Shown here: in pieces, positions 53,717 through 64,000 of the stretch | How the letters are laid out: every line of letters starts with the position of its first letter | Position numbering within the stretch: position 1 is the stretch's first letter | DNA from: Ephemerocybe angulata | Lineage: Eukaryota > Basidiomycota > Agaricomycetes > Agaricales > Psathyrellaceae | Reading direction: 5' to 3' | Length of the DNA stretch: 64,000 nucleotides | Assembly: GCA_013368325.1 (NCBI GenBank) | Contig: JAACJK010000061.1 | Location: 496,001 to 560,000 of the forward strand | The notes under the pieces: model-generated | Databases searched by the model: none | What the model was told of the DNA's origin: nothing | What the model saw: only the letters and a program-made list of their open reading frames with translations | Program-made: the position numbers and the translations under genes

Positions 53717-56700
53717 ATGCAGTTTATTACTCAGTTTGCCAACTCATCGAAATCTGGGAAATTTGTTCTCGTTTCCAAGGATGATGACGACCCTCTATGG
53801 AAAATGTAAGACTTGACTGCCCTCCCAGACCCTTATTTGTGGATTTACCTTCGTGGTTTCCAGCTCAGATATTGGACCGAATGGTGCCCCCGACCTGACC
53901 GCACTGCTGGAGAGTTCATTGAAAGACAATGGCAAAGCGCACGTGGACGACTTCTGCGACTCCGACAGTTTAGCTAGCTGCAGTGACGATGATCTACCGG
54001 ATGATGAAGCTACGAATACCGATTCGGAGAATGGAACCCTCGCAGATAAAGCGACGTTCACCACAGTCTTTGCACGCCTTAAGCTTGGACTTGATCCAAG
54101 TGACACACCGGTGGGCTCGAAGACTCAAACGGGGCCTGACTCGGCGGTGGCACCGGATATATTTCCAGAAATCGATTTGGTAGATGCCGTCGCAAAGGTT
54201 GAGGCCGCTTTTCCAGGTATGTCGTCTTATATGCAGCTCAAGCCCATGTTTGACTTCTCATAGATACTGGAAGTGAGCAAGATCCGCCGCAGACACCTGA
54301 AAGGCCTACTTTTATTCTGGGGTGAGTCTCATATGCCCTTCATAAATTATCTATCTTCAATTCTTCATGCCTCTGCAGGATTGACGATGAAGAGCGCAAC
54401 AGGGCTAACGGCAGTGATATGAGGCGCTCAAATGGAAAAGAGCGAATGTCAAGGTAGGCAGTCATAGCCTTCAACTTGTCGCAGACACTGAATTGAAACA
54501 GGCGCGAGGCTAGATCTACGACGGATGCCATGGATGTATCAGATGGGATGGGGGTATTGGCGGATGCTATGGAGGTGTTGGACGAGATGAATGAGGATAT
54601 GCGAGACGTAGGGGCCATCCAGAATACGGATAACGGGCCTATCGGAACAGCAACATCGCCAAACTCTGCGGGTCACCGGGATGGTCCTTCGGTCGCGCTA
54701 GGGCACAGGAGTGCAACTGGAGGACGCCAGCGTGGCACTAGATTCACCAACCGCACTATATCAAGCGACGGTAGCGACTCTGAGGCATCTGTAGTCCACG
54801 CATCACCACCACGTAGACGACGATCTAGTCGAGCAAAGCGTACCAGGAAGGTTAGCTCTGCATCCTCCGTGTCAAGCGGCGAGGATGGAGACAAGGAGAA
54901 GTCGGGAACCAGACGGATATTAAGGCAGCGGCCTGCCGTCGAACACCGGGACTCGGGGGACTCAGATGCTCCCCTCAGGAAGAAGCCCAAGGTGTCTAGG
55001 GTGGTTATTAACAGTGACGATAGTGACTCGGAAGAGGACCTTGGACCTGAGCAGCTTGCGCCGCACGCCCATCCTACAATCTCCCTGCCCCCTAATAGGT
55101 GTGTTGTATCTCTCTTGGGCATCACGAAGATATGCTTAATTTCACGATTAGTCCCCGAAAGCGGCGCTTCAAGGCCACCCCTGATTCTCCGCCATCCAGT
55201 GTCATCACCACGCCGGTCTTGGACAAATACAAGCTCTCGTTCAACGTGAAGTACAATGTCCTGATCTGCACACTATGTCGGCATGGATTCGCCTTCAATT
55301 CAGTGTATAAGCATGTTACGGGGAAGAACCAAGCTCACGAATATGTCTTCGTGGGTGGGAAATACCGTATCGACAAATCCAATCATAAATCGGCCGAGGC
55401 CTCCAGCATGTCCGCGGAAAAGTGGAAAAAAGCGATATCCGACTCTCTGGCGGAGGTGCTCGGTTGCGATGCTGCCCCTCTCAAGGCGGAAGCTCTGGAT
55501 TCAAAGTCTAATTGGCGGGCTGAAGCAGTGCTGCTGGAGGACGATCTGCAAGGCAAGACACCGGTGGAGGGCATTGAGGTCCTGGAACATGGATACATCT
55601 GTACATCCCTCGGGTGCAAAACGGCGGACTTCCCATGGGCCTCCCCCTCCCTACTTGCGATGGGGCAACATCGCACGGACCATCATCCGATGGAGGATTG
55701 CGGCGGCGGCAAAAAGGGCCACCCAAAAGCCAGGAAGGCTGCGATCCAGACCATCCTAGGACATCGACCGCGGGCCCGCTACTTCGAGGTTACTCTGGCA
55801 AATGGAGGGCCGTCGCGCACTGCGCACGGTCAAAGTGTAAGCGAGGATTCCGAGGAAGACTCCGATGTCCTAGACATCATAGCGCGGGAGGCTGCCGCCC
55901 TTCTACCCCCTGTCGAACATACAACAGTCTTGGGTTCTTCCGACAGGATCGAGCCAGCCTTCCACAATATGAGAATGGTGGAGCAATGGAAGAAGCTCGA
56001 GTTAAAGCAGATTCTCAATATTCTGTCAATGACTCCACTCGGTATCAAGGACGCCTCAAGGACTGGCCAGCGGCTGCGCTCGGCCGTAGCAGCCTCGTTC
56101 ATGGCAATATGCAAGAGCGCTCAGTCTGCGCACCCCAATATCCTCAGCCTCATCACACGTGGTCCTCCGTCAGTGCCTTCCATCAAATTCTAAACTTCTA
56201 AACATGCTCCTAACACTTTTTACGTCTGTTCAATAGGCCTATCATAGAGCATCAGAAGCGCAAGCCATTCACCATCCCTCAGCAGGAGGCAACGCTACGC
56301 AAGTACTACGAGTACGAAGTCAATATCTTGATGTGCTTGCTGGAGGTTCTGGAGAGGCCAATCTACAAGCGCGATACTAAAGAACCGGTCTTCGCTTTTG
56401 ATCCCAGGCAAGAGCAACATCTTCGAGAACTCTCCAAGCTTCTGCGACTTGGCTCTCAAATACCCCTTGCAAAGGTATCTGAGTGCGTGGGGGAGACCCT
56501 ACACACTCTCTACTTCCCCGAGTCGCCGGACGACGCTTCATTCGACTGCTTCGCAGATCCTGTCACGACCTACTTCACCATCAAGTGTCTTACTACCAAT
56601 GGCTCTCATATTCCCCTGCGGAATGTCCCCGTTGCGCTTTCACCTATCCAGTTCTCGATACGCCTTAGGGGCTATAACCATATTTACACTCTGTTCAAGG

Positions 56701-58002
56701 ATTCGAAGACGGATATTCCAATATCAGATTGGACGCAGTGAGTTTGATGATACTCAGCCTTTTCAGGTCAAATTAACTAACCACCTTACTAGAGCAGCTC
56801 ATGCGTTCTACGCTCGGTACCTTGCTGACGGGACAGTCACTCCGTACGGGACCATTCGGTTCTTCATGCACACGTCAAGTGTTGCCCAGCGAAACGCCAT
56901 GAAGCTAGCGTTCGTAGCGTGGTTTGCATCTGGATCACTACTTGTTAATCAGGAAGTCTTCGAGTTAGACAAGTTCAAAGACTTCCTGGATTTCAGGATG
57001 AGCGAGCTCGAATGCTTTATCAAGGACTCCGTGCTCTTTGGATTCACCCTCGAGAGCCTAAAGATTCGCTGCGATCTCCAATCCCTCGTTGACACAAAGA
57101 ACACCGATTCCCAAGGATATGGCCCCCTCTTGCCCCAAGGAGCGTCGCTCGCCAATCCTGACTCCAACAAATTCTTCAAGCACCTCACGAGAGTGAAGGT
57201 TTCGCCATTGGTCAAAACCAAAAAGAAGAAGACCATATGGAATTCCGATATGGCCTACACCTGGGCTGTGAGTATTGATGTCGCAGCTCAGCAACTTTGC
57301 GCGCTATGCCACATCCTGCAGGGGTCGCCGGGAAGAGGTACCGAGGAGGCGCTGATGCAGGCTTCGAATACCATTGATGGTCGAAGGCACCTGTTTGTCG
57401 ATCAAGTACAGGGAACCATAGCCGTATTCTCAAACTGGTCAAAAACGACTTCGACAACGGGAAAGTTCAAGGAAATACTTCGCGTCTATCCCTATCGCCT
57501 CGCCCGCCTTGTCTTTATCATGATTCGCATCGTTCGACCAGTCCTACTTCACTACCTTGGAACAACCATGAAGAAGGACGAACTGAAGACTATTCGGGAG
57601 TCGTATCGCACCTTCATCTGGTCAGGCACCTTGAAACCACCCCACCCCTCTTATCTAGGGAGAGTCATCCCAGCATTCTTCGCCAGTAAGGCCCGCGACG
57701 GCACGAGCCCCTTCAAATGGATTGACGGACTTCGGCTATATCGCCATATCGTTGTTGCGATTCAGCGAAAACATTTTCCCAGAATGCGCTATACGGAGGC
57801 AATGGCTGCAGAAGGGATCAGTGTTCCAGATGAGCAAGCGGGTCGCTCTGCTGCCACATCAGCATCGTACTATGCTGTTGAGGAAGGAGTCGCACCTGGG
57901 GATCAAGGTTTACTTCAACACTACACCGCTTTCTCGGCGCAGTGGCACATATTTCTAGGCCAGGAGACCTCCTTCAATTCAAGCTACTTGTATCCTGTAT
58001 AA
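53717..58002 (+). CDS. Large protein resembling the pre-helicase region of RecQ-type proteins (1299 aa)
   Basis: Eight exons, all phases checked: 53717-53805, 53864-54216, 54264-54321, 54379-54453, 54502-55098, 55152-56168, 56237-56737 and 56793-58002. Introns are 48-68 bp. The N-terminal 390 residues are Ser/Asp-rich with basic patches (RRRRSSRAKRTRK), likely disordered and nuclear. Cys430, Cys433, His445 and His453 (NVLICTLCRHGF...H) form a C2H2-like site of the kind seen in OrsD/DUF3505-type proteins. The last 500 residues carry LCALCHILQGSPGRGTEEAL (about 1070) and VYPYRLARLVFIMIRIVRP, which I associate with the region before the helicase in large agaricomycete, often subtelomeric, RecQ-like proteins. 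No helicase motifs follow; the frame stops at 58002. Possibly DNA-binding. Intact. Confidence 0.65.
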
Positions 58003-58739
58003 ATCACTTATATACCCACCCACTTGACTTGTACTATGTACAGGAATATCTATTAGATTGTGTCGTACCACATCTGCAGGCTGCTAGTTAGGTTGCTGGA
58101 CTATATCCGTGGGGCGGAGGGACCGAAGATAGGTATGGTACACGAGTCTCGAAGACGACCATCCTACTCATAGGTGAGTTTGCATCCGCGGCGCCCAGTC
58201 GATTTTCACGAACGCACCAAGTCTCGAAGACGACCATCCTATTCATAGGTGAGTTTGCATCCGCGGCGCCCAGTCGATTTTCACGAACGCACCAAGAACT
58301 CGATTGCAACCTTTCCTCACATCCTCGTACTCCAGCTCACGCTCGTCACGGACTCACGGTTGGAGGTGCCGCATCCGTGGACTCTGTTACGTGCCAAGCG
58401 AACAACGCTCCGGCTTGTAGAAAGACTTAGGACCATGGTGGGATGATCAGGGAGCGGGGTCCATGCGGCTTGGGTGCACGACGACGGAGACTCATCAGGA
58501 ATGGGGTGGAGGTGCCATCGCGCGGTCGTGGAGGCCGAGGAGAGGTGAAGTGAGTCTCGACGTCTCATCCCTCCGTGTCACGCCCACCGATGATAAAAGC
58601 AGCTGGTTGGAACCAATGCCGTCGTTTCGACAAAGAGTCTTGACTATCATGTAGTATATTATTGGTACAACGATTACATGCATCGGGAGAAGCCAACCTG
58701 GTCGGAGTTAATGCAAGCTGCAGTCAAGAAAAGGGAACT
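58003..58739. other. Intergenic with tandem duplication
   Basis: It contains the 75-bp tandem duplication listed next. No gene supported. Confidence 0.4.
58146..58295 (+). repeat. 75-bp tandem duplication
   Basis: Copies 58146-58220 and 58221-58295 differ at one base (ACTCAT versus ATTCAT). Each holds ATAGGTGAGTTTGC followed 17 bases later by CCCAG, that is, a donor-like and an acceptor-like site too close for a normal intron. Confidence 0.92.
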
Positions 58740-60950
58740 TGAACGACGCACCTAGCTATCGAGCTACTCTTCCCCATCGCTCTCGCATCCATTCTTCATC
58801 CATTCTTCCGTTCATCCATTAGCACATCCGCACCCCCAGCAGCTCGATCATCGTCAAGCGAAAGTGAGTCTGAGAAAAAGAAAGGCTCTGACTATGAGCA
58901 TGGCTGCACCTCCTTGGGCCGAATGCTCAGCGCGAACAGCGTCTCCGAGAAGATGTCGACTGCACTCGAGTCCTAGTCCCAGATCAACTCGAGTACATGG
59001 AAACGTAACGGCGAACGGCGTACCTATAGGGTAATCCAACCCGATAATCGTTTTCAACCACCTGGCTTCGACGGTGGCGTAGAGCGAGTGAAGGCGGGGT
59101 TCCATGCGACGACGACCTGGCGCATAACCTACGAGAAACAGGCGAGGGGTACTTGGAGGCGCAGGGTGGATCGGGTGCGCGGGCGCGGTGTGTGGAGTCC
59201 AAACTGGCCATAGCAAGAATTCATTCTACGTCCTGGTTAGTTCAATACGCAGTTCGTAACGAAAAGTTATCGTATTGACGCACCTGGCAAACATTCTCAC
59301 CATTCCTCATCCCGGCTCGAGGTTCCCCACTACCCACCTATCTTCGCACCTGTTCAAGTTGGATGAGGACGACGGCGATGCCGGGCCTCAGGGCTCCCAA
59401 ATATCGAAAGCCAAGAACGCGTGGAGGAAGGGATGTACGGTCAGGGTACCAGAGAAGGGGGAATCGTCCCAAGATGGGCGAGTATGTCTCGGGGATGGTT
59501 AGCTCGGGGTGGATGTGGATGAGAATGGCGAGCGTACCTGGAAAATGCCAGGTCATTTACATCGTAGTCGTAGCAGGAGTCGTCCCAGTTCGAGGTCGGA
59601 TCTTGAGTACCCGGTGGGCCCAACGCCGACAGTCTTCGGATGAGTCCAGCTTGGAAGTACAACTTGTCGAAATAGTGGCTCTGCACCGCGTACATATCCT
59701 TCCGGGATCACATGGACCCTTTTGAGGAGGGTTCTGGGACGATATTTGGGGGCATCGGGCTGGGGAGATGGGAATGCGTGGGTGTTTGGTAGGAAACACG
59801 GCGTGCGCAGCCATGGGTTGAATTAAGGGTACAATATACATATAGTAAAGATCTACGCTCTTTTTAGTTCACATTTAGAGGTATATTAGGGCCGCAGACA
59901 CCCACCTAAATACCCAGGACCTTCCATTGAGTTCTCCAACTGAATTGCTCCCATCGAGTTCTCCAACCGAAGTTCTCTCATTCTCCGAGACCGTCGAGCA
60001 TCGCATCCAGCTCGAGTCATGCAGGTGGCACGGCGATGCGCCGTTCGTTGAGCGTCCGTGCCTCTGTTTCCAGCCCAGAACCGACTCGCTAGTGAATAGA
60101 TAGACAGTGAAACTGAATAGGTGTGATGAGAGGTAGAGGGAAGCAGGACGCATGGCCATCCGATGCGTGGGAGCGAATGTGCCGCATACGGAAATGACCC
60201 CTGAGCTCCCTGCGCACCGTCCTTCTCCTCCCACCACAACCCACCTCTTCACTTTCTCCTCCCACCACAACCCACCTCTTCACTTATCTCTATCCCCCCT
60301 CTGCAATACTCCTCTTCGCTCAACGGCTTCGCTTCATGACTGAAGACCGATGGGTAGAACCCCGCTAGAGGCGTAACGAACGACGGATGAGCATACGAAA
60401 GATGGAAAGGAATAGGGGGATTTTCTTTAGGTATGCGTTTGTGGTTTCTAATCTCGTGAATTTTGAGCTCACTGGTGTACAGGATATCTATCTACCTAGT
60501 CTACGTGTACAACCCACTCACACTCCAATTCGATATCTCGCCTTTTGAACCCATCGCCAGTTTGGCTTGAGTTTGGCGTCCTAGCCCCCGCCACGCCGTC
60601 CACATACTCTCTTTCCGAAGAGGATATCACCTCAAACCTCAAAGTGGGGGCAGCCCAGTACCTCCGCAGGCGCGTGTCTTTGGTACATGACGAACCGGTC
60701 GTATGGTATTCATGTACGCCGCAATAATTCTCTTCTATGTTTCACTCACCGAGCCTCTTTCCCATTCCAGCCCTATCTCTCGATAACTCCCCAAACAGCT
60801 GCGAAACCGACCCCAGCTTTTCCTTGTCCGGCACTCTCTATACTGCCCTCTCTCCCCTGACCCGTTCGACACTCTCCAACTGCAGTGCACCCTCCCACGT
60901 CCTTCCTCTTGCCGCACCAGCCATTTCAGCTCTCGACATTTAAGAGCCAA
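58740..60950 (+). repeat. Dispersed duplication B2
   Basis: Second copy of family B, same orientation, 16 kb from B1. See B1 for landmarks. It differs by small insertions, including the 31-bp duplication at 60223-60284, and lacks the 24-bp array of B1. Confidence 0.6.
60223..60284 (+). repeat. 31-bp tandem duplication
   Basis: Two identical copies of a unit beginning TTCTCCTCCCACCACAACCC; B1 has one copy at 44.09 kb. Confidence 0.9.
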
Positions 60951-61557
60951 TCAACCATCGACAACCTCGTCTCTTTCCAGCTCTTTCCTCAAGGCCAACC
61001 CCTCTGCAGCGACGAAAGCACCGATGTCCTAGGCTCCATGAGGTCGACCCTGCCGCTCTCGTTGAACGCATCAAAAAGGTTGAGCAGGATGAAGAGCTCC
61101 AACGGTACGGCCATTCCATCCCATCCTACTCCACCGTGCTCACATTCTCCAGGCAGAATATGCGCCGTAAATGTTCACGATCTACCGCTCACCCTTGTCT
61201 ACTGTGAGGGCAGCGCGATCGGCTTCAGCCTCAAGGCCAGCGAGCTCGAGAACGCCGAGCTTCCTGCGGCCTCTGTGAATGTGGCGCCTCTAGTGCGCAT
61301 GGACCGTTGGGCCTGTCGCCTCTCCCTCGCGTCACACTGCTGTCGCAACATTGCCCGACCCACCGTTCGCCGATCTCAAGCGCTGGCTATCCCAAGTTAC
61401 CGACGCTGACCGGGAGGCCACTCCGGAAGTCGAGAATCTGACGAGATCGGAGATGGAAGCGACAGAGAGGCAACAACGGCGCATACATCGTGCCCGACAG
61501 CGTCGTCGTGGGTGTCAGAGGATTGAGAGCAGCCTGGATCTGATCCAGTAGCAGGTG
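60951..61557 (+). pseudogene. Coding remnant downstream of B2
   Basis: Frames such as DPAALVERIKKVEQDEELQR (61.05 kb) and LKRWLSQVTDADREATPEVE followed by NLTRSEMEATERQQRRIHRA (61.39-61.50 kb) are helix-like and hydrophilic, ending ESSLDLIQ before a TAG directly at a GTGCGT donor (61558). They probably belong to the decayed gene of which B2 is the upstream part. Not recognised. Confidence 0.35.
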
Positions 61558-63300
61558 CGTGGTTCGCTTTGTTCGCTGTGACACGCTCATGCTCATTTAC
61601 AGACAGGCCTTTAGATTCTCGTAGAGGAATTATTACTCATCAACGCCAACAGAGACGAGAGTAGCGGCAGCGGTTCGATGAGAAGGCCGTCGTGGCATGC
61701 CTTGTTGTGGCTGGGAGGTTATCAGAGTGGCAGGGACGTCGTTGGGGAGCCTAGGTGACGGTGCTGGATGAAAGGCTGGTGAGTACTTGCGACGATGTAA
61801 AGCGAGTTAGACCTAATATTCGACGCACCCAGATATCCTCAACTTCCAACTGTTGGCGCCGCCTTCAGCTCTTCCCCACAAGATGACCACAGCGATCATG
61901 ACGACAGCAACAACGTGCACATCGTGCCCATGCCCTCCACCCTCGCAGCCTTCATCACGTTGGCCACGTTGCGTGTTATGCGCACGACGACCTGAAGGCT
62001 TGATCCGAACCCCAGGCGGCGATGACGAGCATAAGGACGACGACGACGACGACATGCTCACTGCCATCCACACTCTCAACCCTTGCCACAAGTCCCCACG
62101 GTCGTCTTCGCCTCGGCCTACGTCGGACAGAACAGCGTTGGGTGTTGTGGGACGTCCTCATCGCCGTCGGTCTTCCATCATCGTCGCCGTCACGATCTCA
62201 GCTTGAGTACCGTGGCTCGTCGTCACCATCACCAGTCCACCGTCATCATCACGGCCTCCACTTCGTCGTTGTGCGGCGGTGACCTGGGGCGTCGAGGCGG
62301 CGATCACGACGACAGCGACTGTGCACCGTTGTCCACGCCCTCCACCCTCACCGTTTCCAGCGTTGTCGCTGCTTCGTCCCCTGCGACGGTATACGGGAGG
62401 TAGTGAGACCTGTGGGCATCGATATCGTCATCAGCAAGCACGAGCACGGCTACAATGCGCAGATAGAGGTAAGCCTTCAGTGACGTTGAGGCTACTCATT
62501 ACTCACATTGTATCACAGAGTCCATGCCCTCCGCCCTCGCCACAGGTGCCCACCATCGTCTCCACTTCTGACCTCATTCCACCGCGCTGCGGGCCGCACT
62601 CGCCGTCGCCTACACAGCCGCCCCTTCGCCGTCATGCACACGACGACGACGTCGTCGTCCGTGCCCTCCGACGTTACCACAGGTCTTCAGCGCCGTCGCT
62701 GCCTCAGTCGTCGTGACTTGCAGCGGTGTCGGTTGCGTCTCGAGTCCTGTGTGTCGGATACGATGCCAAGAACGAGGTAAGTTATCAGCGCACGATAGAC
62801 GAGGCAAATTGGTACTCACTCTGCATCTCAGACTCAGCGTCACCTGCTGAGCTCGGCATCCAAGCACGTCGTCGTCGTCGTAGCCGGTGCTCTCTATCGA
62901 GGTCGCGCCTGTGAGGTGCTGGTCGTTGTGGCCGGTGCGACACGGGCTACAATCTTTAGATAGAGGTAAGTTATCAACGTAGATGCGGTGAATGGATACT
63001 TACTTTGTATTCTAGACTTTAGGCACTCCCCAGCATCTTGACGAAGACGGCGTCGGTTTCGTTGCGTCCTTGATGCTCCATCTTGGCCTCCTCTTTGTCC
63101 CTCCAACCATGTTGGGTGCTGCGGGTCGTCCTCCGGATCGCGGACTTCGAAACGGCTACCACTTCGTCCACCGTGCGCACAGCGGCGTGCACGGGCATGG
63201 GTAGGATGTGCTAGGAGAGGTAAGTCATCATCGTAGACGGGGGAATCAATGCTCACTTTGTATCGCAGATTTAAGCGAACCCTCGACCGTCCGCCGAGCC
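61558..63300 (+). repeat. Array of homologous intron-like modules
   Basis: Four related intron-like sequences lie at 62469-62518, 62777-62831, 62966-63015 and 63220-63268. All are preceded by GAG, start GTAAG, continue with a TATCA/TTCA-type motif and end in a CTCACTTTGTAT..CAG-like acceptor. The blocks between them (138-260 bp) are rich in CGTCGTC/GACGACG. Modules 1 and 3 also share the preceding exon end (GGCTACAATG.GCAGATAG versus GGGCTACAATCTTTAGATAG). Many ORFs overlap here because of the triplet composition; none is convincing. Confidence 0.65.
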
Positions 63301-64000
63301 TCGCACCGATTGGCGTCGACATTTGCGTCCCGTCTTCGTCGTTGCTGATGGTGCGGTGCTGCTTCTCAGAGTCGAACCTTATGCCGCAGCGCAATGGTAA
63401 GTGTTCAAAACTGCATCGCCGAGTATTCAGCACGGCGTCATCTGCGTTCCCCTTGGCTAATCACATGCCTTCAAGCTGGAGTCCAACATTGAGAAAATCC
63501 ACGGAGGTTAGCCTTGCTTTAGATAGTCGTTCGTTGGATGCAATGGCTGATTGCGTCGTCACGTTTAGGTTCTCCTTGGGGTGCTGGAACCCTCGCTGGC
63601 GGAAACGGCGAGCGCTGCGTCTGCTCTCGAACTTGAGCCCGCCACTAGGCAGCAGAAGCGGGTGCATCACGACTGTATCCCATCGTGCCGGAGCGCCATA
63701 TCCTCACGCATATCCTCATGCAGGAAGGTTACGCTGGCATCGGAATCGACAGGCGGCGCAGGCGTCCTGGTCTCACTACGCTGCGCCCACTTTATCCAGC
63801 CTGCGCGTGCACACCATCCATCCGCTCTCTCTAACTGCTGAGGACGCGCTCTTCCCTCCGAGCATGTTCATTATCGGGAGCTCACGCCTTGGGTGCCTGT
63901 CATCGCCACACTCACCGCCACTCTCTACCTAGCTTCAATTGCGATAAATACCTGATAGTACTTTTCTTTAATACACTTCATAATACTACATGATGTGGAT
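63301..64000. other. Window end, no gene recognised
   Basis: A plus-strand frame (63249-63932, 227 codons) crosses the last intron-like module and is Ser/Leu-rich without motifs. 63820-64000 is AT-richer. I support no gene. Confidence 0.3.

Noticed and set aside
61850..62716. Several plus-strand ORFs of 86-145 codons rich in Ser, Arg and Thr
   Set aside because: They arise from CGTCGT/GACGAC triplets, which keep more than one frame open, and they cross the intron-like modules.
1..64000. tRNA, rRNA, telomeric TTAGGG arrays or a biosynthetic gene cluster
   Set aside because: I scanned by eye for tRNA B-box-like sequences, rRNA-like blocks, telomere repeats and large synthase motifs and saw none. 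A tRNA search program would be needed to be certain.

Overview
The window looks like nuclear DNA of a basidiomycete fungus, most likely an agaricomycete. Reasons: genes are cut by many 45-90 bp GT-AG introns; one gene ends in a domain resembling Mug135 C-terminal domains; a 1299-residue gene resembles the pre-helicase part of the large RecQ-type proteins of Agaricomycetes; there is a group III (Nik1-type) HAMP-repeat histidine kinase relic; and Ty1/copia and Ty3/gypsy LTR retrotransposons are abundant. All family names come from reading motifs by eye; no database search was possible.

Layout. (1) 1-17.4 kb is a stack of nested retrotransposons. A minus-strand Ty3/gypsy (gypsy-2; gag 15.0-16.1 kb, protease 8.2-8.5 kb) is split by a complete 6440-bp Ty1/copia element (copia-A, 8574-15013, 403-bp LTRs, TSD CTTGG). 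It also abuts the 3' end of a related element (copia-B, 7088-8173). Copia-B abuts the LTR of a minus-strand copia (copia-C, 2874-7087), which is interrupted by a 504-bp hAT-like element and by a second Ty3/gypsy (gypsy-1, 1-2873) that runs off the left edge. Copia-A carries its own solo-LTR-like insertion. All the retroelement genes are broken, except that the visible part of gypsy-1 pol is open. (2) 17.4-19.6 kb has two related coiled-coil ORFs on either side of a 993-bp non-autonomous element with long inverted repeats and a 9-bp target duplication. (3) 19.8-22.9 kb is a heavily decayed histidine kinase gene on the minus strand. (4) 24-28.2 kb holds two intact-looking spliced genes, a 109-aa acidic-tailed protein and a 291-aa Mug135-like protein, separated by a region rich in splice-site-like motifs. 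(5) 28.6-45 kb and 58.7-64 kb are dominated by diverged, intron-seamed duplicated segments (family A at 28.65-31.06 and 38.09-39.8 kb; family B at 42.6-45.1 and 58.7-60.95 kb) and by an array of homologous intron-like modules (62.4-63.3 kb).

Between these lie three intact-looking multi-exon genes whose splice phases I checked exon by exon. They are a 483-aa protein with a 2-oxoglutarate-oxygenase-like C-terminus (35.5-37.1 kb, minus), a 342-aa seven-helix membrane protein with a 13-nt microexon (46.5-48.0 kb, minus), and a 1299-aa protein with a C2H2-like motif (53.7-58.0 kb, plus). There are also relics of an SRPK-type kinase (35.2 kb) and an ABC-F ATPase (50.0-51.8 kb), and a 257-aa ORF that may hold a C2H2 finger (52.2-53.0 kb).

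Overall this is repeat-rich, gene-poor fungal chromatin. Transposons have piled into each other, their stop codons and LTR differences are mostly CpG-type transitions, and host gene families survive as scattered decaying duplicates around a few intact lineage-specific genes.
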